Part shown: positions 35,110 to 44,697 of the stretch, piece by piece
Layout of the letters: each line of letters begins with the position of its first letter
Position numbering within the stretch: the stretch's first letter is position 1
NCBI GenBank assembly: GCA_937871915.1
Contig: CALMPG010000103.1
Coordinates: 1-64,000 of the forward strand
DNA from: an uncultured Phycisphaerales bacterium
Lineage (GTDB): Bacteria; Planctomycetota; Phycisphaerae; Phycisphaerales; UBA1924
Length of the DNA: 64,000 nt
Direction of reading: 5' to 3'
The notes under the pieces: model-generated
The model's input: the letters and a program-made list of their open reading frames with translations, nothing else
What the model was told of the DNA's origin: nothing
Database searches by the model: none
Translations under genes and position numbers: made by a program

Positions 35110-36942
35110 ATGTCACACGCAGCGCATGACCACCACGCCTCGTATCTGGCCTACAAGGGGAGCCCCGACGACCCCTTCTGGTCGGTGAAGCTCCCCCGCA
35201 CGATCTGGGACTGGGCCAGCACGATCGATCACAAGAAGATCGGCGTGATGTACCTGGTCGCGATCCTGTTCATGTTCTTCCTCGGCGGCATGGCGGCGAT
35301 CGCCGTCCGCACCGAGCTGTGGGCCCCCACGAAGGTCCAGACCATCAACGACGCGACCGGCGAGGTCATCGTCGGCGCGGTGCCCGCGGGCGTGAAGAGC
35401 CACACCGAGGTCCGGGGCAACTGGATCGGCCACCGCATGGGCGAGGGCGAGAACCTCGCCAAGAGCAACGAGCTCTACAACCGCACCATGACCCTCCACG
35501 GCGTCATCATGGTGTTCCTGGTGATCGTCCCCTCCGTCCCCGCCTCGCTGGGCAACTTCCTGCTCCCGCTCATGCTCGGGGCCAAGGACGTCGCCTTCCC
35601 GCGCCTGAACCTCGCCTCGTGGTACGTCTACCTCGTCGGCTCGGTCTTCGCCATCATCGCCATCATCCAGGGAGGGGTCGACACCGGCTGGACGTTCTAC
35701 ACGCCCTATTCGACGACCACCGACGATGGCTTCCTGCGTGTGACATGGATGGTCACCGGGGCCTTCATCCTCGGCTTCTCGTCGATCTTCACCGGCCTGA
35801 ACTTCGTCGTCACCGTGCACAAGCTCCGGGCCCCGGGCATGGGGTGGTTCGACATGCCCCTGTTCGTGTGGGGCATCTACGGCGCGGCGGTGATCCAGGT
35901 GCTCGCCACGCCCGTCATCGGCATCACGCTGCTGCTGATGATCTTCGAGCGAACGTTCCACGTGGGCATCTTCGACCCGCGCCTGGGCGGCGATCCCGTG
36001 CTCTTCCAGCACTTCTTCTGGTTCTACTCCCACCCCGTGGTGTACGTGATGATCCTCCCGGGCATGGCCCTGATGAACGAGATGATCGCCACGGGCGCCC
36101 GCAAGCCGATCTTCGGCTACCGGGCCGTGGCGTTCAGCTCGCTGGCCATCGCCGGCATCTCGTTCATCGTGTGGGGCCACCACCTGTTCACCTCCGAGGG
36201 CGAGGTGGCCGCGATCGTGTTCAGCGCCCTGACGTTCCTCGTGGCGATCCCCTCGGCCGTAAAGGTCTTCAACTGGCTGGCGACGCTCTACAAGGGCTCG
36301 ATCTGCCTGAACACGTGGAATCTCTACGCGCTCGCGTTCCTGTTCCTGTTCTCGATCGGCGGGCTGACGGGCCTGTTCCTGGGCTCGCTGGCGGTGGACC
36401 TGCACCTGCACGACACGTACTTCGTCGTGTCGCACTTCCACTACGTGATGATGGGCGGCACGATCATCGCGTTCGTCGGCGGCATCCACTTCTGGTGGCC
36501 CAAGATGTTCGGCAAGATGTACAACGAGGTGGGCGGCACCATCGGCTTCGTGCTGGTGTTCATCGGGTTCAATCTGACGTTCTTCCCGCAGTTCGTGATG
36601 GGCAGCCAGGGCATGCCGCGTCGCTATGCCAACTACGTCTCCGAGTACCAGCTCTACCACCAGCTCTCGACGATCGGGGCGTACACGCTTCTGGCGGGGT
36701 TCCTGACGCACCTGGTGAACTTCCTGTACTCGCTGGCGGCGGGCCCGAAGGCCGCGCCGAATCCGTGGGGCAGCCTGACGCTGGACTGGACCAACACCTC
36801 CAGCCCGCCCATCGAGCACAACTTCGAGCACGAGCCGGTGGTGGTCCACGGGCCGTACGACTACGACAACGTTCTTCCCCCGCAGACGCGTCCGGGCGAC
36901 TACATCCTTCCCAAGCCTGCGGACGTGGCGACCGGGCACTGA
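35110..36942 (+). CDS. coxA: Cytochrome c oxidase subunit I, type A2
   Basis: 610 residues with about twelve helices; the site of oxygen reduction. Heme and copper ligands are His130 (TLHGVIMVF), His308 (SHPVVY), His357-358 (WGHHLF) and the two His of [12 protein letters not shown]. The helix VI motif reads YSHPVVY (306-312) in place of GHPEVY. The proton-channel Glu is therefore absent, and a Tyr-Ser pair replaces it, which defines subfamily A2. An extended loop (about 75-120) separates helices I and II. The start is ATG 35110; the open frame upstream overlaps coxB. A His-rich N-terminus (SHAAHDHHA) is present. Confidence 0.95.
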   Translation: MSHAAHDHHASYLAYKGSPDDPFWSVKLPRTIWDWASTIDHKKIGVMYLVAILFMFFLGGMAAIAVRTELWAPTKVQTINDATGEVIVGAVPAGVKSHTEVRGNWIGHRMGEGENLAKSNELYNRTMTLHGVIMVFLVIVPSVPASLGNFLLPLMLGAKDVAFPRLNLASWYVYLVGSVFAIIAIIQGGVDTGWTFYTPYSTTTDDGFLRVTWMVTGAFILGFSSIFTGLNFVVTVHKLRAPGMGWFDMPLFVWGIYGAAVIQVLATPVIGITLLLMIFERTFHVGIFDPRLGGDPVLFQHFFWFYSHPVVYVMILPGMALMNEMIATGARKPIFGYRAVAFSSLAIAGISFIVWGHHLFTSEGEVAAIVFSALTFLVAIPSAVKVFNWLATLYKGSICLNTWNLYALAFLFLFSIGGLTGLFLGSLAVDLHLHDTYFVVSHFHYVMMGGTIIAFVGGIHFWWPKMFGKMYNEVGGTIGFVLVFIGFNLTFFPQFVMGSQGMPRRYANYVSEYQLYHQLSTIGAYTLLAGFLTHLVNFLYSLAAGPKAAPNPWGSLTLDWTNTSSPPIEHNFEHEPVVVHGPYDYDNVLPPQTRPGDYILPKPADVATGH

Positions 36943-36993
36943 GTTCACCCAACAGACGCAGGGTTCGCCGGGCGGACCCATCGAGAAAGCACG

Positions 36994-37686
36994 ATGGCAT
37001 CAATTCCAGCACATCCGACATCACCGGCCGAGGACCTCTCGCGACCCCCGCACGAGCGGTACCAGGCCGCGTCGCACTTCAAGGACCGCGAGCACGAGTT
37101 CGACTCGGTCAAGATGGGCGTGTGGCTCTTCCTCGCCACGGAGATCCTGCTCTTCTCGGGCATGTTCTGCGCGTACTTCATCTTCCGCCTGCTGCACCCG
37201 GAGGCGTTCATCGCCGGCTCGCACCTGCTGGAGGTGAAGTGGGGGCTGATCAACACGATCGTGCTGCTGCTCTCCTCGTACACCGTCGCGTCGGGGGTGC
37301 GACACGCCCAGACGGGCAACCTCAAGTGGCTGAAGATCAACATCGCGCTGACGTTTCTGGCGGGCGCGGCGTTCCTGGGCATCAAGTTCTACTTCGAGTA
37401 CTGGCACAAGATCCAGGTGGGGGAACTGCCCGGCAAGTTCTTCTTCTATCCCTACGCCCGCAGCGAGTACGAGCCGCTGTGGTGGGGCGTGTACTGGGTC
37501 GCCACGGGCATCCACGCCAGCCACGTGATCGTCGGCATGGGCCTGTTCGCCTGGCTCTTCCTCCGCGCGAGGCGCGGCGAGTTCGGCCCGGGCCACTACA
37601 ACGCCGTCGAGGGCGTCGGTCTGTACTGGCACATCGTTGACATCGTGTGGATCTTCCTGTTCCCGCTGCTGTACCTGATCCACTGA
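36994..37686 (+). CDS. coxC: Cytochrome c oxidase subunit III
   Basis: 230 residues with five to six helices, of the short bacterial form. Seen features are [23 protein letters not shown] across the first helix (split by my reading at residue 50), [20 protein letters not shown] and a C-terminal [20 protein letters not shown]. It stabilises subunit I in the membrane. It lies 51 bases after coxA and 56 before coxD; the latter spacer has a weak 9-base repeat. Confidence 0.94.
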   Translation: MASIPAHPTSPAEDLSRPPHERYQAASHFKDREHEFDSVKMGVWLFLATEILLFSGMFCAYFIFRLLHPEAFIAGSHLLEVKWGLINTIVLLLSSYTVASGVRHAQTGNLKWLKINIALTFLAGAAFLGIKFYFEYWHKIQVGELPGKFFFYPYARSEYEPLWWGVYWVATGIHASHVIVGMGLFAWLFLRARRGEFGPGHYNAVEGVGLYWHIVDIVWIFLFPLLYLIH

Positions 37687-37742
37687 CCAAGTCCGTAGGT
37701 CCCGCGGGTCCAAGAGGGACCTGTTTCACTCCGAGCCTTCCC

Positions 37743-38417
37743 ATGAGCCACGCCACCGAGTTCGATGAATACGGGCACAAGGACCACGGGCACGTCATCG
37801 TGTCCCTGTTCACCCTGCGCTTCGTGCTGGTCGCCCTGCTCTTCTTCACGCTCGCCACCTCCGGCGCGGCGTGGGTCGAGGAGTTGATCGCCTCCACGTT
37901 CCACGTCGAGATCCCGCAGTGGGTGAACGCGGCCGTCGCGCTCTCCATCGCCGTGGTCAAGACGGCGCTCGTGGTGATGTTCTTCATGCAGCTCAAGTAC
38001 GACAACCCCATGAACACGATCATCTTCTTGTTCACGATCCTCACGGTCTTCACGTTCCTCGGTCTCACCGGCCTGGACCTGGGCAACCGCGCCACGATCG
38101 ATCGCATCAAGAACCAGTACGCCCACGACGGCGGCGACCTGTCCGCGGGCGGACCGGTGTTCAGTTCCGACGTGGTGCCGGGCGAGTCGATCGTCGAGCG
38201 GGCCAAGCGCATCGCCAAGGCCAACGGCACCTACGACCCGAGCCACGAGCACCACCACGAGGAGGGCGTGGACATCACCGACGCCGGGTACCTCCCCGAG
38301 AAGCCCAGGACGGGCTCTTCCAGCAACATCAGCCGCCCGATCGATCGGCCGACCATGGGCGGTCTTGCCCCCGCCCACGGCGGGGCGCCCAAGGGCGAGC
38401 CCGCCCGGGGCCACTGA
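37743..38417 (+). CDS. coxD: Cytochrome c oxidase subunit IV-like, long C-terminus
   Basis: 224 residues. Three hydrophobic helices (about 20-42, 55-80 and 92-110) resemble prokaryotic cytochrome oxidase subunit IV, including the segment AVVKTALVVMFFMQLKY. The remaining 110 residues are polar, with a His cluster (HEHHHEEG near 175) and low-complexity Gly/Pro/Ala at the end; this tail is far longer than usual subunit IV (about 100 residues in all). Placement after coxC supports the assignment. The start is ATG 37743. Confidence 0.85.
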   Translation: MSHATEFDEYGHKDHGHVIVSLFTLRFVLVALLFFTLATSGAAWVEELIASTFHVEIPQWVNAAVALSIAVVKTALVVMFFMQLKYDNPMNTIIFLFTILTVFTFLGLTGLDLGNRATIDRIKNQYAHDGGDLSAGGPVFSSDVVPGESIVERAKRIAKANGTYDPSHEHHHEEGVDITDAGYLPEKPRTGSSSNISRPIDRPTMGGLAPAHGGAPKGEPARGH

Positions 38418-38451
38418 CCGTTGCGTGGCGTTGGGCATCCGAGAGCGAGTC

Positions 38452-39300
38452 ATGACCAGAGGCCGCGCCATCGCCTGGCTGCTCACACTCGCCTCGGCGG
38501 GGGTGTTCGGTGCATCGATCATGCCGATGGTGCGGCGGATCGAGGACTACAACGCGTCGGCCGGGTTTCTGAGCCTGCACGCCGAGCCGATCGGGTCGCG
38601 TCAGATCAGGGTTGAGGGTTTCCCGCCCGCGACGCTCACCGACGACCGGATGCCCGACCGCTCCAGCGCGGTGCGGCTGGACTTCGGCGGCGCCTCCACG
38701 CTGATCCCTGTGCGGGCCCCCGCGGGCAACCTGCCCAACCTGTCCGCGTACGACGAGTGGCTCAAGGTGCTGGCGATCTACCAGGTCGTCCGCGGGCCCG
38801 ATGGGGAGCAATACCGCAAGGACGGCTCGGAGCGGCTGATCATCGTCGTCCGCCGGACGCCCGAGGGGTTCGACCCCGACGGGATGGGCGAGGTCCGCCG
38901 GATCGAGTGGGTGTTCGACTTCCTGGAGCTCAAGAAGGACGGCACGGTGGACCGGTTCGTCCGGCGCTGGCCGCGCTCGCCGCGGGCCGAGGCCCGTCTG
39001 AGGCGCGAGGCCCGGGGCGAGGAGGGAGACGCGGCGACGATCGCCAGCGCCAAGGCCCTTGCCGCGATCGAGCCTCTCAAGGACCGGACGCTGGAGCACT
39101 TCGCGGCGATGCACGTGATCCCGAAGTTGAACATGCCGCAGTACAAGTTCAACGACACGGCGTTCCGGATCGAGGTGCTGGGGTGGACGCTCCCGGCGGC
39201 GATGGGCTCGGCGCTGGTGTTCACCGGGGCGGTGGTGTTCGCGCTGGCCCCGAGACGGCGGGTGCGGGATGGGGCGGCGGTCGGTGCGCCGGGCCGGTAG
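38452..39300 (+). CDS. Hypothetical two-TM protein at end of oxidase operon
   Basis: 282 residues, unrecognised. A signal-like helix (about 8-26) and a second helix near the C-terminus (about 245-268) enclose a 215-residue domain, most likely periplasmic, with SLHAEPIGSRQIRVEGFPP and RRIEWVFDFLELKKDG. A basic tail follows. It lies 34 bases downstream of coxD and is the last plus-strand gene before a convergent terminator. It may be an oxidase-associated protein, but nothing in the sequence proves it. The start is ATG 38452. Confidence 0.7.
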   Translation: MTRGRAIAWLLTLASAGVFGASIMPMVRRIEDYNASAGFLSLHAEPIGSRQIRVEGFPPATLTDDRMPDRSSAVRLDFGGASTLIPVRAPAGNLPNLSAYDEWLKVLAIYQVVRGPDGEQYRKDGSERLIIVVRRTPEGFDPDGMGEVRRIEWVFDFLELKKDGTVDRFVRRWPRSPRAEARLRREARGEEGDAATIASAKALAAIEPLKDRTLEHFAAMHVIPKLNMPQYKFNDTAFRIEVLGWTLPAAMGSALVFTGAVVFALAPRRRVRDGAAVGAPGR

Positions 39301-39350
39301 TTGGGTAGACCGTCCGGGAGTGTCCGGCGTCGGCCCCTCTGCGGCGCAAG

Positions 39351-39377
39351 AAAAAACGCCCCGGTCTCCCGGGGCGT
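39351..39377 (-). terminator. Rho-independent terminator
   Basis: On the minus strand ACGCCCCGG-GAGA-CCGGGGCGT is a perfect nine-base stem followed by a T run. It ends the OmpA-like gene transcript and may also serve the convergent oxidase operon. Confidence 0.88.
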
Positions 39378-39403
39378 TCGTGCTTCGTCGAGTTCTGTCC
39401 GGA

Positions 39404-40300
39404 TCACTTCATGAAGTCGTCGCCCTTGGTCGGATTGGCGATCGGGGCCGGCCGGGTCGTCGTGGGCATGACCGTGGTGGCGTTCTTCATGGCGCCGATC
39501 GAGCGGTAGGGCTTGGTCAGGAAGATCTCCACGCGCCGGTTCTGCGGGGTGTTGCCACGGGCCGTGTTGGGAACCAGCGGGTCGAACTCGCCGCGTCCGG
39601 CGGCCTCGCCGCGCTCGGCGGCAAAGGAGTTGTTGACCAGCTCGCGGAGCACCGAGATGGCCCGGTGGCAGGAGAGGTGCCAGTTGGTGGGGTGCTCGCG
39701 GATGGCGTTGCGGATGGGCTGCGAGTCGGTGTGGCCGACGATCTTGACGTCGTAGATCTGGGCGGTGGAGTTGAGGATCTGGGCGAACTGGGCGATGGTG
39801 GACTTGGCGCTCGAGCTGAGCGTGTCCTTGCCGGAGTCGAACGTCACGTCGGACTTGAAGCGGATCATGCCGCGGGCCGCGTCGTACTCGAGCAGGTCGG
39901 GGTGCTGCGAGGCCAGCGCGGCCAGGGCCCGGTCGGTATCGCTGTCGAGGGCGATGTTGCCGAACTGGAGCGAGGCCATCTTGGTCTCCCACTCGCGCAT
40001 CTTCGCTTCCATGTCGCCGCGCCCGGCGCGAAGGTCGTTGACCAGCGCCTGGAGCTCGGCCATGGCCCGCTCGCGTGCGGACAGGCCGTCCTGGAGCTGC
40101 TGGTTGAGCGTGTGCAGCGAGTTGAGGTCCTGCACGAGTTTGGTGTTCTGCTCCTGCAGCGAGCGATTCGCCATGAGCAGCGCGTTGTTCGATCCAGCGC
40201 ACCCGCCGAGGGTCAGGCCCAGCAGGCCGATCGTGCCCGCCAGAACAAACAGTTTCGCGCGCCCGATCGTGCACGCCACGTGGTTTACGATGCTCTTCAT
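39404..40300 (-). CDS. OmpA/MotB-domain lipoprotein
   Basis: 298 residues. The signal peptide ends in lipobox LGGC near residue 34. A coiled-coil of heptad type (about 45-115, RSLQEQNTKLVQDLNSLHTL) leads to a C-terminal OmpA-like peptidoglycan-binding domain with IVGHTDSQPI and NRRVEIFL. Such proteins tether the envelope to peptidoglycan. The coiled-coil plus OmpA plan is like Pal/MotB-type proteins, without a Tol or Mot neighbour here. A Thr/Pro-rich tail follows the domain. I chose ATG 40300, with GGGAGA upstream; the in-frame start at 40369 would precede the signal. A terminator lies about 25 bases downstream. Confidence 0.88.
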   Translation of the reverse strand: MKSIVNHVACTIGRAKLFVLAGTIGLLGLTLGGCAGSNNALLMANRSLQEQNTKLVQDLNSLHTLNQQLQDGLSARERAMAELQALVNDLRAGRGDMEAKMREWETKMASLQFGNIALDSDTDRALAALASQHPDLLEYDAARGMIRFKSDVTFDSGKDTLSSSAKSTIAQFAQILNSTAQIYDVKIVGHTDSQPIRNAIREHPTNWHLSCHRAISVLRELVNNSFAAERGEAAGRGEFDPLVPNTARGNTPQNRRVEIFLTKPYRSIGAMKNATTVMPTTTRPAPIANPTKGDDFMK

Positions 40301-40446
40301 CCGAGGTTCTCCCATATCCATTGGGTGTGTCGAGGCTCCATCCGCAATATGTGGGACAGGATACACCATCCGCAGGTGCTTTGCGGCGGGGCGGGGTCAA
40401 TCATCTAGGGGGCAAAGGTGTTTATCGGCGCGCGCCGGCAACCGAC

Positions 40447-41838
40447 ATGATTCAACCGACAGGACAACTCGTGCGGATCGACGCCCTTGGCGTGGCCGAC
40501 GCGGCCAGAGAGGTCCGGGGAGAGGGCCAGCGCGGGGTGTCGGTTCTCATAGAACTGGCGCCACACGGCTGGCCGCGGGCCCGTGTAATTGCTGTCGGTT
40601 CAGCGGCCGCGGTCGATGGCCACGAGGCGGCCGGGTTGCCGAGTTTGGTCCGGCTGGCGAGGCCCGGCTCGGTGCTCATCCCGGGGCTGGTCAACGCCCA
40701 CACCCACCTGGACCTCACGCACATCGGGACGCGCCCGCACGACCCGGAGGCGGGATTTGTGCCGTGGATCGAGATGATCCGGCGGCACCGGCTGGGGACT
40801 CGCGAGGAGATCGCGGCCTCGGTTTCGCTCGGGGCGAGCTTGTCGCTGCGGGCGGGGGTGGTGGCGGTTGGGGATATCGCCGGGGCGGTGGGGGGGCGGG
40901 CGAGTCTGAGCGGGTATGAGGCGCTGGCCGCGACGGCGCTGGCGGGGGTGTCGTTCATGGAGTTCTTCGCCCTCGGCGCGGGAGAGGAGCGGGGGCTGGC
41001 GGGCGTGCGGGAGGCGATCGGGCGGGCCGAGGCTCGGGGGCTTTTTCGGCAGCCCCCGCCGCGGGTCCGGTTCGGGATCCAGCCGCACTCGCCCTACAGC
41101 GTCGGCCCGGCGGCGTTCATCGCGGCGGCAGAGATGCTCGCGGGCCGGGGGCCGATGTGCACCCACCTCGCCGAGTCCGCCGAGGAGCGAGCGCTTGTCG
41201 AGGGAGCAAGCGGCCCGCTCCGCCGAATGCTGGAGGGGTTCGGGTTGTGGACCGACAACCTCGATCGGGTGTTCGGGCGTCCGGTGTCGCCGGTGGAGCA
41301 TGTTCGCGACTGCGCCCTTGGCCGGGTGTCGCTCTTTGCCCACGTCAACGATGCTCGCGACGCCGACCTCGGACTGCTCGCCGATGCCGGGGCGAGCGTT
41401 GCCTATTGCCCGCGGGCATCCGCGTATTTCGGGGCCGAGCGACACTTCGGGGCGCACCGGTTCCGGGAGATGCTGCAGTCTGGCGTCAACGTGGCCCTTG
41501 GGACCGACTCGATCGTGAACCTGCCCGCGGACGCGCCGACAAGCGGCATGAGCATTCTCGACGAGATGCGGTTCCTGCACCGGTACGACGGGACCGACGC
41601 GAGGATGCTGCTGGAAATGGGCACGCTCAACGGCGCGCGAGCGCTCGGGCTGCCGGAGGAGGCGTTCGAGATCTGCGAGGGGGCCACGATCGCGGGGGTT
41701 GTGTGCGTTCCTATCGAGGATGGACCGGGCGGCGGGCGGTCTTTGGCCGAGGCGGCGATACGCTCGGGAGCCCCGCCGGAGTTGCTGGTTCACGATCGGA
41801 GCCCGCCGGCGGCTCGCGGGTGGGACGCATCCGCGTAG
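40447..41838 (+). CDS. Amidohydrolase, TRZ/ATZ-type deaminase family
   Basis: A 463-residue metal-dependent hydrolase of the cytosine/guanine deaminase group. Metal ligands are His85 and His87 (NAHTHLDLT), a His in QPHSPYSV near 213, THLAES near 238 and Asp in LGTDSIVNLP near 357. The first 70 residues and the C-terminal part form the flanking beta sandwich. In bacteria using the futalosine menaquinone route a relative deaminates aminodeoxyfutalosine. That is possible here, as the respiratory chain implies menaquinol, but the substrate cannot be read from motifs. The start is ATG 40447. Confidence 0.82.
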   Translation: MIQPTGQLVRIDALGVADAAREVRGEGQRGVSVLIELAPHGWPRARVIAVGSAAAVDGHEAAGLPSLVRLARPGSVLIPGLVNAHTHLDLTHIGTRPHDPEAGFVPWIEMIRRHRLGTREEIAASVSLGASLSLRAGVVAVGDIAGAVGGRASLSGYEALAATALAGVSFMEFFALGAGEERGLAGVREAIGRAEARGLFRQPPPRVRFGIQPHSPYSVGPAAFIAAAEMLAGRGPMCTHLAESAEERALVEGASGPLRRMLEGFGLWTDNLDRVFGRPVSPVEHVRDCALGRVSLFAHVNDARDADLGLLADAGASVAYCPRASAYFGAERHFGAHRFREMLQSGVNVALGTDSIVNLPADAPTSGMSILDEMRFLHRYDGTDARMLLEMGTLNGARALGLPEEAFEICEGATIAGVVCVPIEDGPGGGRSLAEAAIRSGAPPELLVHDRSPPAARGWDASA

Positions 41839-41878
41839 CCTCTGGCACGCGAGATCCGTGATCGACGCACGACCTGCC

Positions 41879-42640
41879 ATGGCAAGACGCACGACCCAAC
41901 CCGAGCCCAGTCGCGAGCTGATCGGTCCTCGGTGGACGCGAGAGCGTTTCGCCGGCGGGGCGACCGCGCTCGCCCGGCGCCTGCTCGGTCGCGTGCTGGT
42001 GCGGGTGCTCAACGATGGGACGGTTCTGGCCGGGCGGATCGTGGAGACCGAGGCGTATCTGGGCGTGAGGGACGCGGCGTCGCACGCGTATCGCGGCCGG
42101 CGCACCGCCCGCAACGAGGCGATGTACGCCGGGCCGGGGACGGCGTACGTGTACTTCACGTATGGGATGCACTACTGCATGAACGTGGTGTGCGGGCGCG
42201 AGGGCGCGCCGGCCGCGGTGCTGCTGCGTGCGCTGGAGCCGCTCGAGGGGCTCGAGACGATGCGGGCGTTGCGTTGGGTGCACCCGGGCAAGGCCGGGCG
42301 CGCGGTGCGGCATGCGTCGGACCGGATGCTCTGTTCCGGCCCGGCGCGCTTGTGCCAGGCGATGGCGATCGGGCGTGGGCTCAACGGCATGGACCTGACC
42401 GACCAGGGCGCGCTGTACATCGCCGAGCCGGGCGCGTCCGCTCCGAATCGGCTCGGGCCGGTGCTTCGGGCCCCCCGCATCGGCATCGGATACGCGGGAG
42501 AGTGGGCCCACGCCCCCTTGCGGTTCCTGCTCGCGGACTCCCACCATGTGAGCCGGCCCGCCCCGAAAAGGAGTTCCCCAAACCCCCGAATCGGTTCGGG
42601 AAGGCGGGTCGGGGCTGGCCCCCGGCGAACACGGGGATAA
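41879..42640 (+). CDS. mpg: DNA-3-methyladenine glycosylase (AAG/MPG family)
   Basis: A 253-residue base-excision repair enzyme removing alkylated purines. The catalytic Glu58 is in RIVETEAYLG. DAASHAYRGRT, NEAMYAGPGTAYVYFTYGMHYC split at residue 92, and the C-terminal PRIGIGYAGEW all match the family. A Ser/Arg/Pro tail of about 25 residues follows the fold. ATG 41879 is chosen at the start of the conserved part; a GTG seven codons upstream is possible. It begins 40 bases after the amidohydrolase stop. Together with nth at 63 kb it is one of two base-excision repair genes in the window. Confidence 0.92.
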   Translation: MARRTTQPEPSRELIGPRWTRERFAGGATALARRLLGRVLVRVLNDGTVLAGRIVETEAYLGVRDAASHAYRGRRTARNEAMYAGPGTAYVYFTYGMHYCMNVVCGREGAPAAVLLRALEPLEGLETMRALRWVHPGKAGRAVRHASDRMLCSGPARLCQAMAIGRGLNGMDLTDQGALYIAEPGASAPNRLGPVLRAPRIGIGYAGEWAHAPLRFLLADSHHVSRPAPKRSSPNPRIGSGRRVGAGPRRTRG

Positions 42641-42736
42641 GATTCACTCCCGCGCAAGGGCTTGGTCGATGCCGCCTCGTTGGATGGGGCGGCGGGCCGA
42701 GGGCGTGGAAGTTTGTTCGATCAGGAGTGATCGTTC

Positions 42737-43189
42737 GTGAAGAGCGGAAGCAGCCTTGATTGGCCGACGATTCGTTCCCGGGCGGCCCGTTTCCCCGACG
42801 AGGCGTTCGAGTTCGTGCGCGAGGGCGTCGGGCATTGCGTGCAGATGCAGCACGGCCCCGGCGAGCCCCGCGTTCGCACCGGTTCGTCCGACTCGCGCCC
42901 GCACCTCCAGCCCGGCGATGTCCCGCTGTCGCCGGCGGTGGATGAGAGCCGCCACATCACCGGCCAGCAACTCTGCGCGGGCCTGCGGGACTTCGCGGTT
43001 CGGCGTTACGGCCTGCTCGCGGGCACGGTGCTGGCCCGCTGGGGCGTCCGGACCACCGACGACTTCGGCACCATCGTGTACGCCCTGATCGACCGCGAGG
43101 AACTCCGGGCCAGCAGCCGCGACACGATCGAGGACTTCAAGGGCGTGTACGACTTCGCCGAGGCGTTCGGTGCTCTGACGCTCGGCTGA
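42737..43189 (+). CDS. Minf_1886 family protein
   Basis: A 150-residue protein of the small Minf_1886 family, function unknown. The helical pattern RFPDEAFEFVREGVGHCV near the N-terminus and GQQLCAGLRDFAVRRYGLLAGTVL cut about residue 90 are typical, as is the closing YDFAEAFGALTLG. There is no signal peptide or membrane segment. The start is GTG 42737 with AGGAG nine bases upstream. It stands alone between mpg and an AI-2E family transporter. Confidence 0.8.
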   Translation: MKSGSSLDWPTIRSRAARFPDEAFEFVREGVGHCVQMQHGPGEPRVRTGSSDSRPHLQPGDVPLSPAVDESRHITGQQLCAGLRDFAVRRYGLLAGTVLARWGVRTTDDFGTIVYALIDREELRASSRDTIEDFKGVYDFAEAFGALTLG

Positions 43190-43268
43190 GCCCCCGTCCC
43201 CCCATCCCCCCGTCCCCCCGGCCCCCGCCCGGCGTGCAAAGCCCGGGCGCGCCCAGTACCATCCGGCC

Positions 43269-44621
43269 ATGCCGGACCCAGCCCCCAACCCGATCGCCCC
43301 CCGGGAAACCTCGCCCGCCAACTTGCACCTGTGGCAGTTCCAGTGGGTGCGCGACCTCGTGATCGTCGCGAGCATCGTGGGTGTGGTGTATCTGGGGTAC
43401 CAGATCCGGCTGGTGACCGTGCCGATGCTGCTGGCGCTGGCGCTGGCGTACCTGTTCGAGCCGCTCGTCCGCTGGCTGAGGCAGAAGAACATCTGCTCGC
43501 GTCGCGTGGCGGCCGGAGGCATCATCGTGGCCTCCGCGCTGCTCTTTGTCGTGCCGCTGACCATCGGGGGGGGCTTCGCGCTCGTGCAGGGGGCCCGGGC
43601 CGGGGCGGAGATCGCGTCGAGCGTCTCCAAGGTGCAGAAATCGCTGGAGTCGCCGACGGACGACGCTCTTCGGGCGGCCGTTCCCGAGGGGGCGTGGCTG
43701 CGCATCCGCGACGCCCTGGCGGCCCGGCCGAAGGCCGCCGATCCGGCCGGCGAGGTTTCTCCCGCCGCTCGCCCCGCGGAGCCCATGAGCGTTCGCATCT
43801 TCGATCGTCCCGAGATGCGGGAGCTCGGCCAGCGCGCCGTCGCCTTCCTCGGCCAGCACGCGGCGGAACTCTCGAGCGCGCTGGGGCGCAACGTGGCGAG
43901 TTCCGGCGCGTCCGCGGCGCGGGCCGCGTTCACCACGGCGACCACGGTGGGCACGGTCGTCTTCCAGGGCATCCTGACGGCCATGTTCTTCTACTTCATG
44001 TCCACCGGGTGGGAGCGTGTTCTGCACTTCTGGGAATCGTTCATTCCCCAGACCCAGCGGGGGCGGGCGATCGAGATCCTGGGCAAGATGGACCGGGCCA
44101 TCGCCGGCTTTGTTCGCGGACGGGTGACCATCTGCCTGATCCTCTCCGTCTACTTTACGATCGCGTACTGGCTCGCCGGCGTGCCCATGGCCCTGCTGCT
44201 CGGGCCGATCGTCGGGATGCTGTGCATCGTGCCGTACATGCAGATGCTCGGCGTGCCCGTGGCCACGCTGCTCATGTGGCTCGGCGGCGTGCACGGGCCG
44301 ATCGTGGCGCCGGAACTCTGCTCGGAGAGCGGCGGCTTGTGGTGGTTTCTGCTCGCCCCGATCGTCATCCACGTTGTCGCCAACGCGATGGACGACTACG
44401 CCCTCACGCCCAGCATCCAGGGCAAGCACACCGAGCTCGCGCTTCCGGCGATTGTCTTCGCTTCGATCGCGGGCGGGGCCCTGGCCGGGATCTATGGGCT
44501 GCTGCTGGCGATCCCGGTGGCCGCGTGCCTGCGGATCCTCATGAAAGAGGTGTTCTGGCCCCGCCTGCAGGCCTGGGTTCGCGGCGAGGCGAAGGACGTC
44601 CTGCCCATCGGCAAGGAGTAG
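43269..44621 (+). CDS. AI-2E family transporter (PerM-like)
   Basis: A 450-residue polytopic membrane protein of the AI-2E exporter/PerM family. Two N-terminal helices (about 25-70) are followed by one near 80-105. A soluble insertion (about 110-225) carries coiled and Ala/Pro-rich sequence. A cluster of helices from 235 onward contains GRVTICLILSVYFTI, GPIVGMLCIVPYMQM and the C-terminal LLLAIPVAACLRI. The family includes quorum-signal exporters and sodium/proton antiporters, so the substrate is not known. The C-terminus ends KDVLPIGKE in the cytosol. The start is ATG 43269. Confidence 0.88.
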   Translation: MPDPAPNPIAPRETSPANLHLWQFQWVRDLVIVASIVGVVYLGYQIRLVTVPMLLALALAYLFEPLVRWLRQKNICSRRVAAGGIIVASALLFVVPLTIGGGFALVQGARAGAEIASSVSKVQKSLESPTDDALRAAVPEGAWLRIRDALAARPKAADPAGEVSPAARPAEPMSVRIFDRPEMRELGQRAVAFLGQHAAELSSALGRNVASSGASAARAAFTTATTVGTVVFQGILTAMFFYFMSTGWERVLHFWESFIPQTQRGRAIEILGKMDRAIAGFVRGRVTICLILSVYFTIAYWLAGVPMALLLGPIVGMLCIVPYMQMLGVPVATLLMWLGGVHGPIVAPELCSESGGLWWFLLAPIVIHVVANAMDDYALTPSIQGKHTELALPAIVFASIAGGALAGIYGLLLAIPVAACLRILMKEVFWPRLQAWVRGEAKDVLPIGKE

Positions 44622-44697
44622 CGGCCCTGGGCGACATCATGTTGCGGGATCGGCCCGGCCCTGTCGCGTAGCCCGGAAGGGGGACAGGAGCCTTGCC

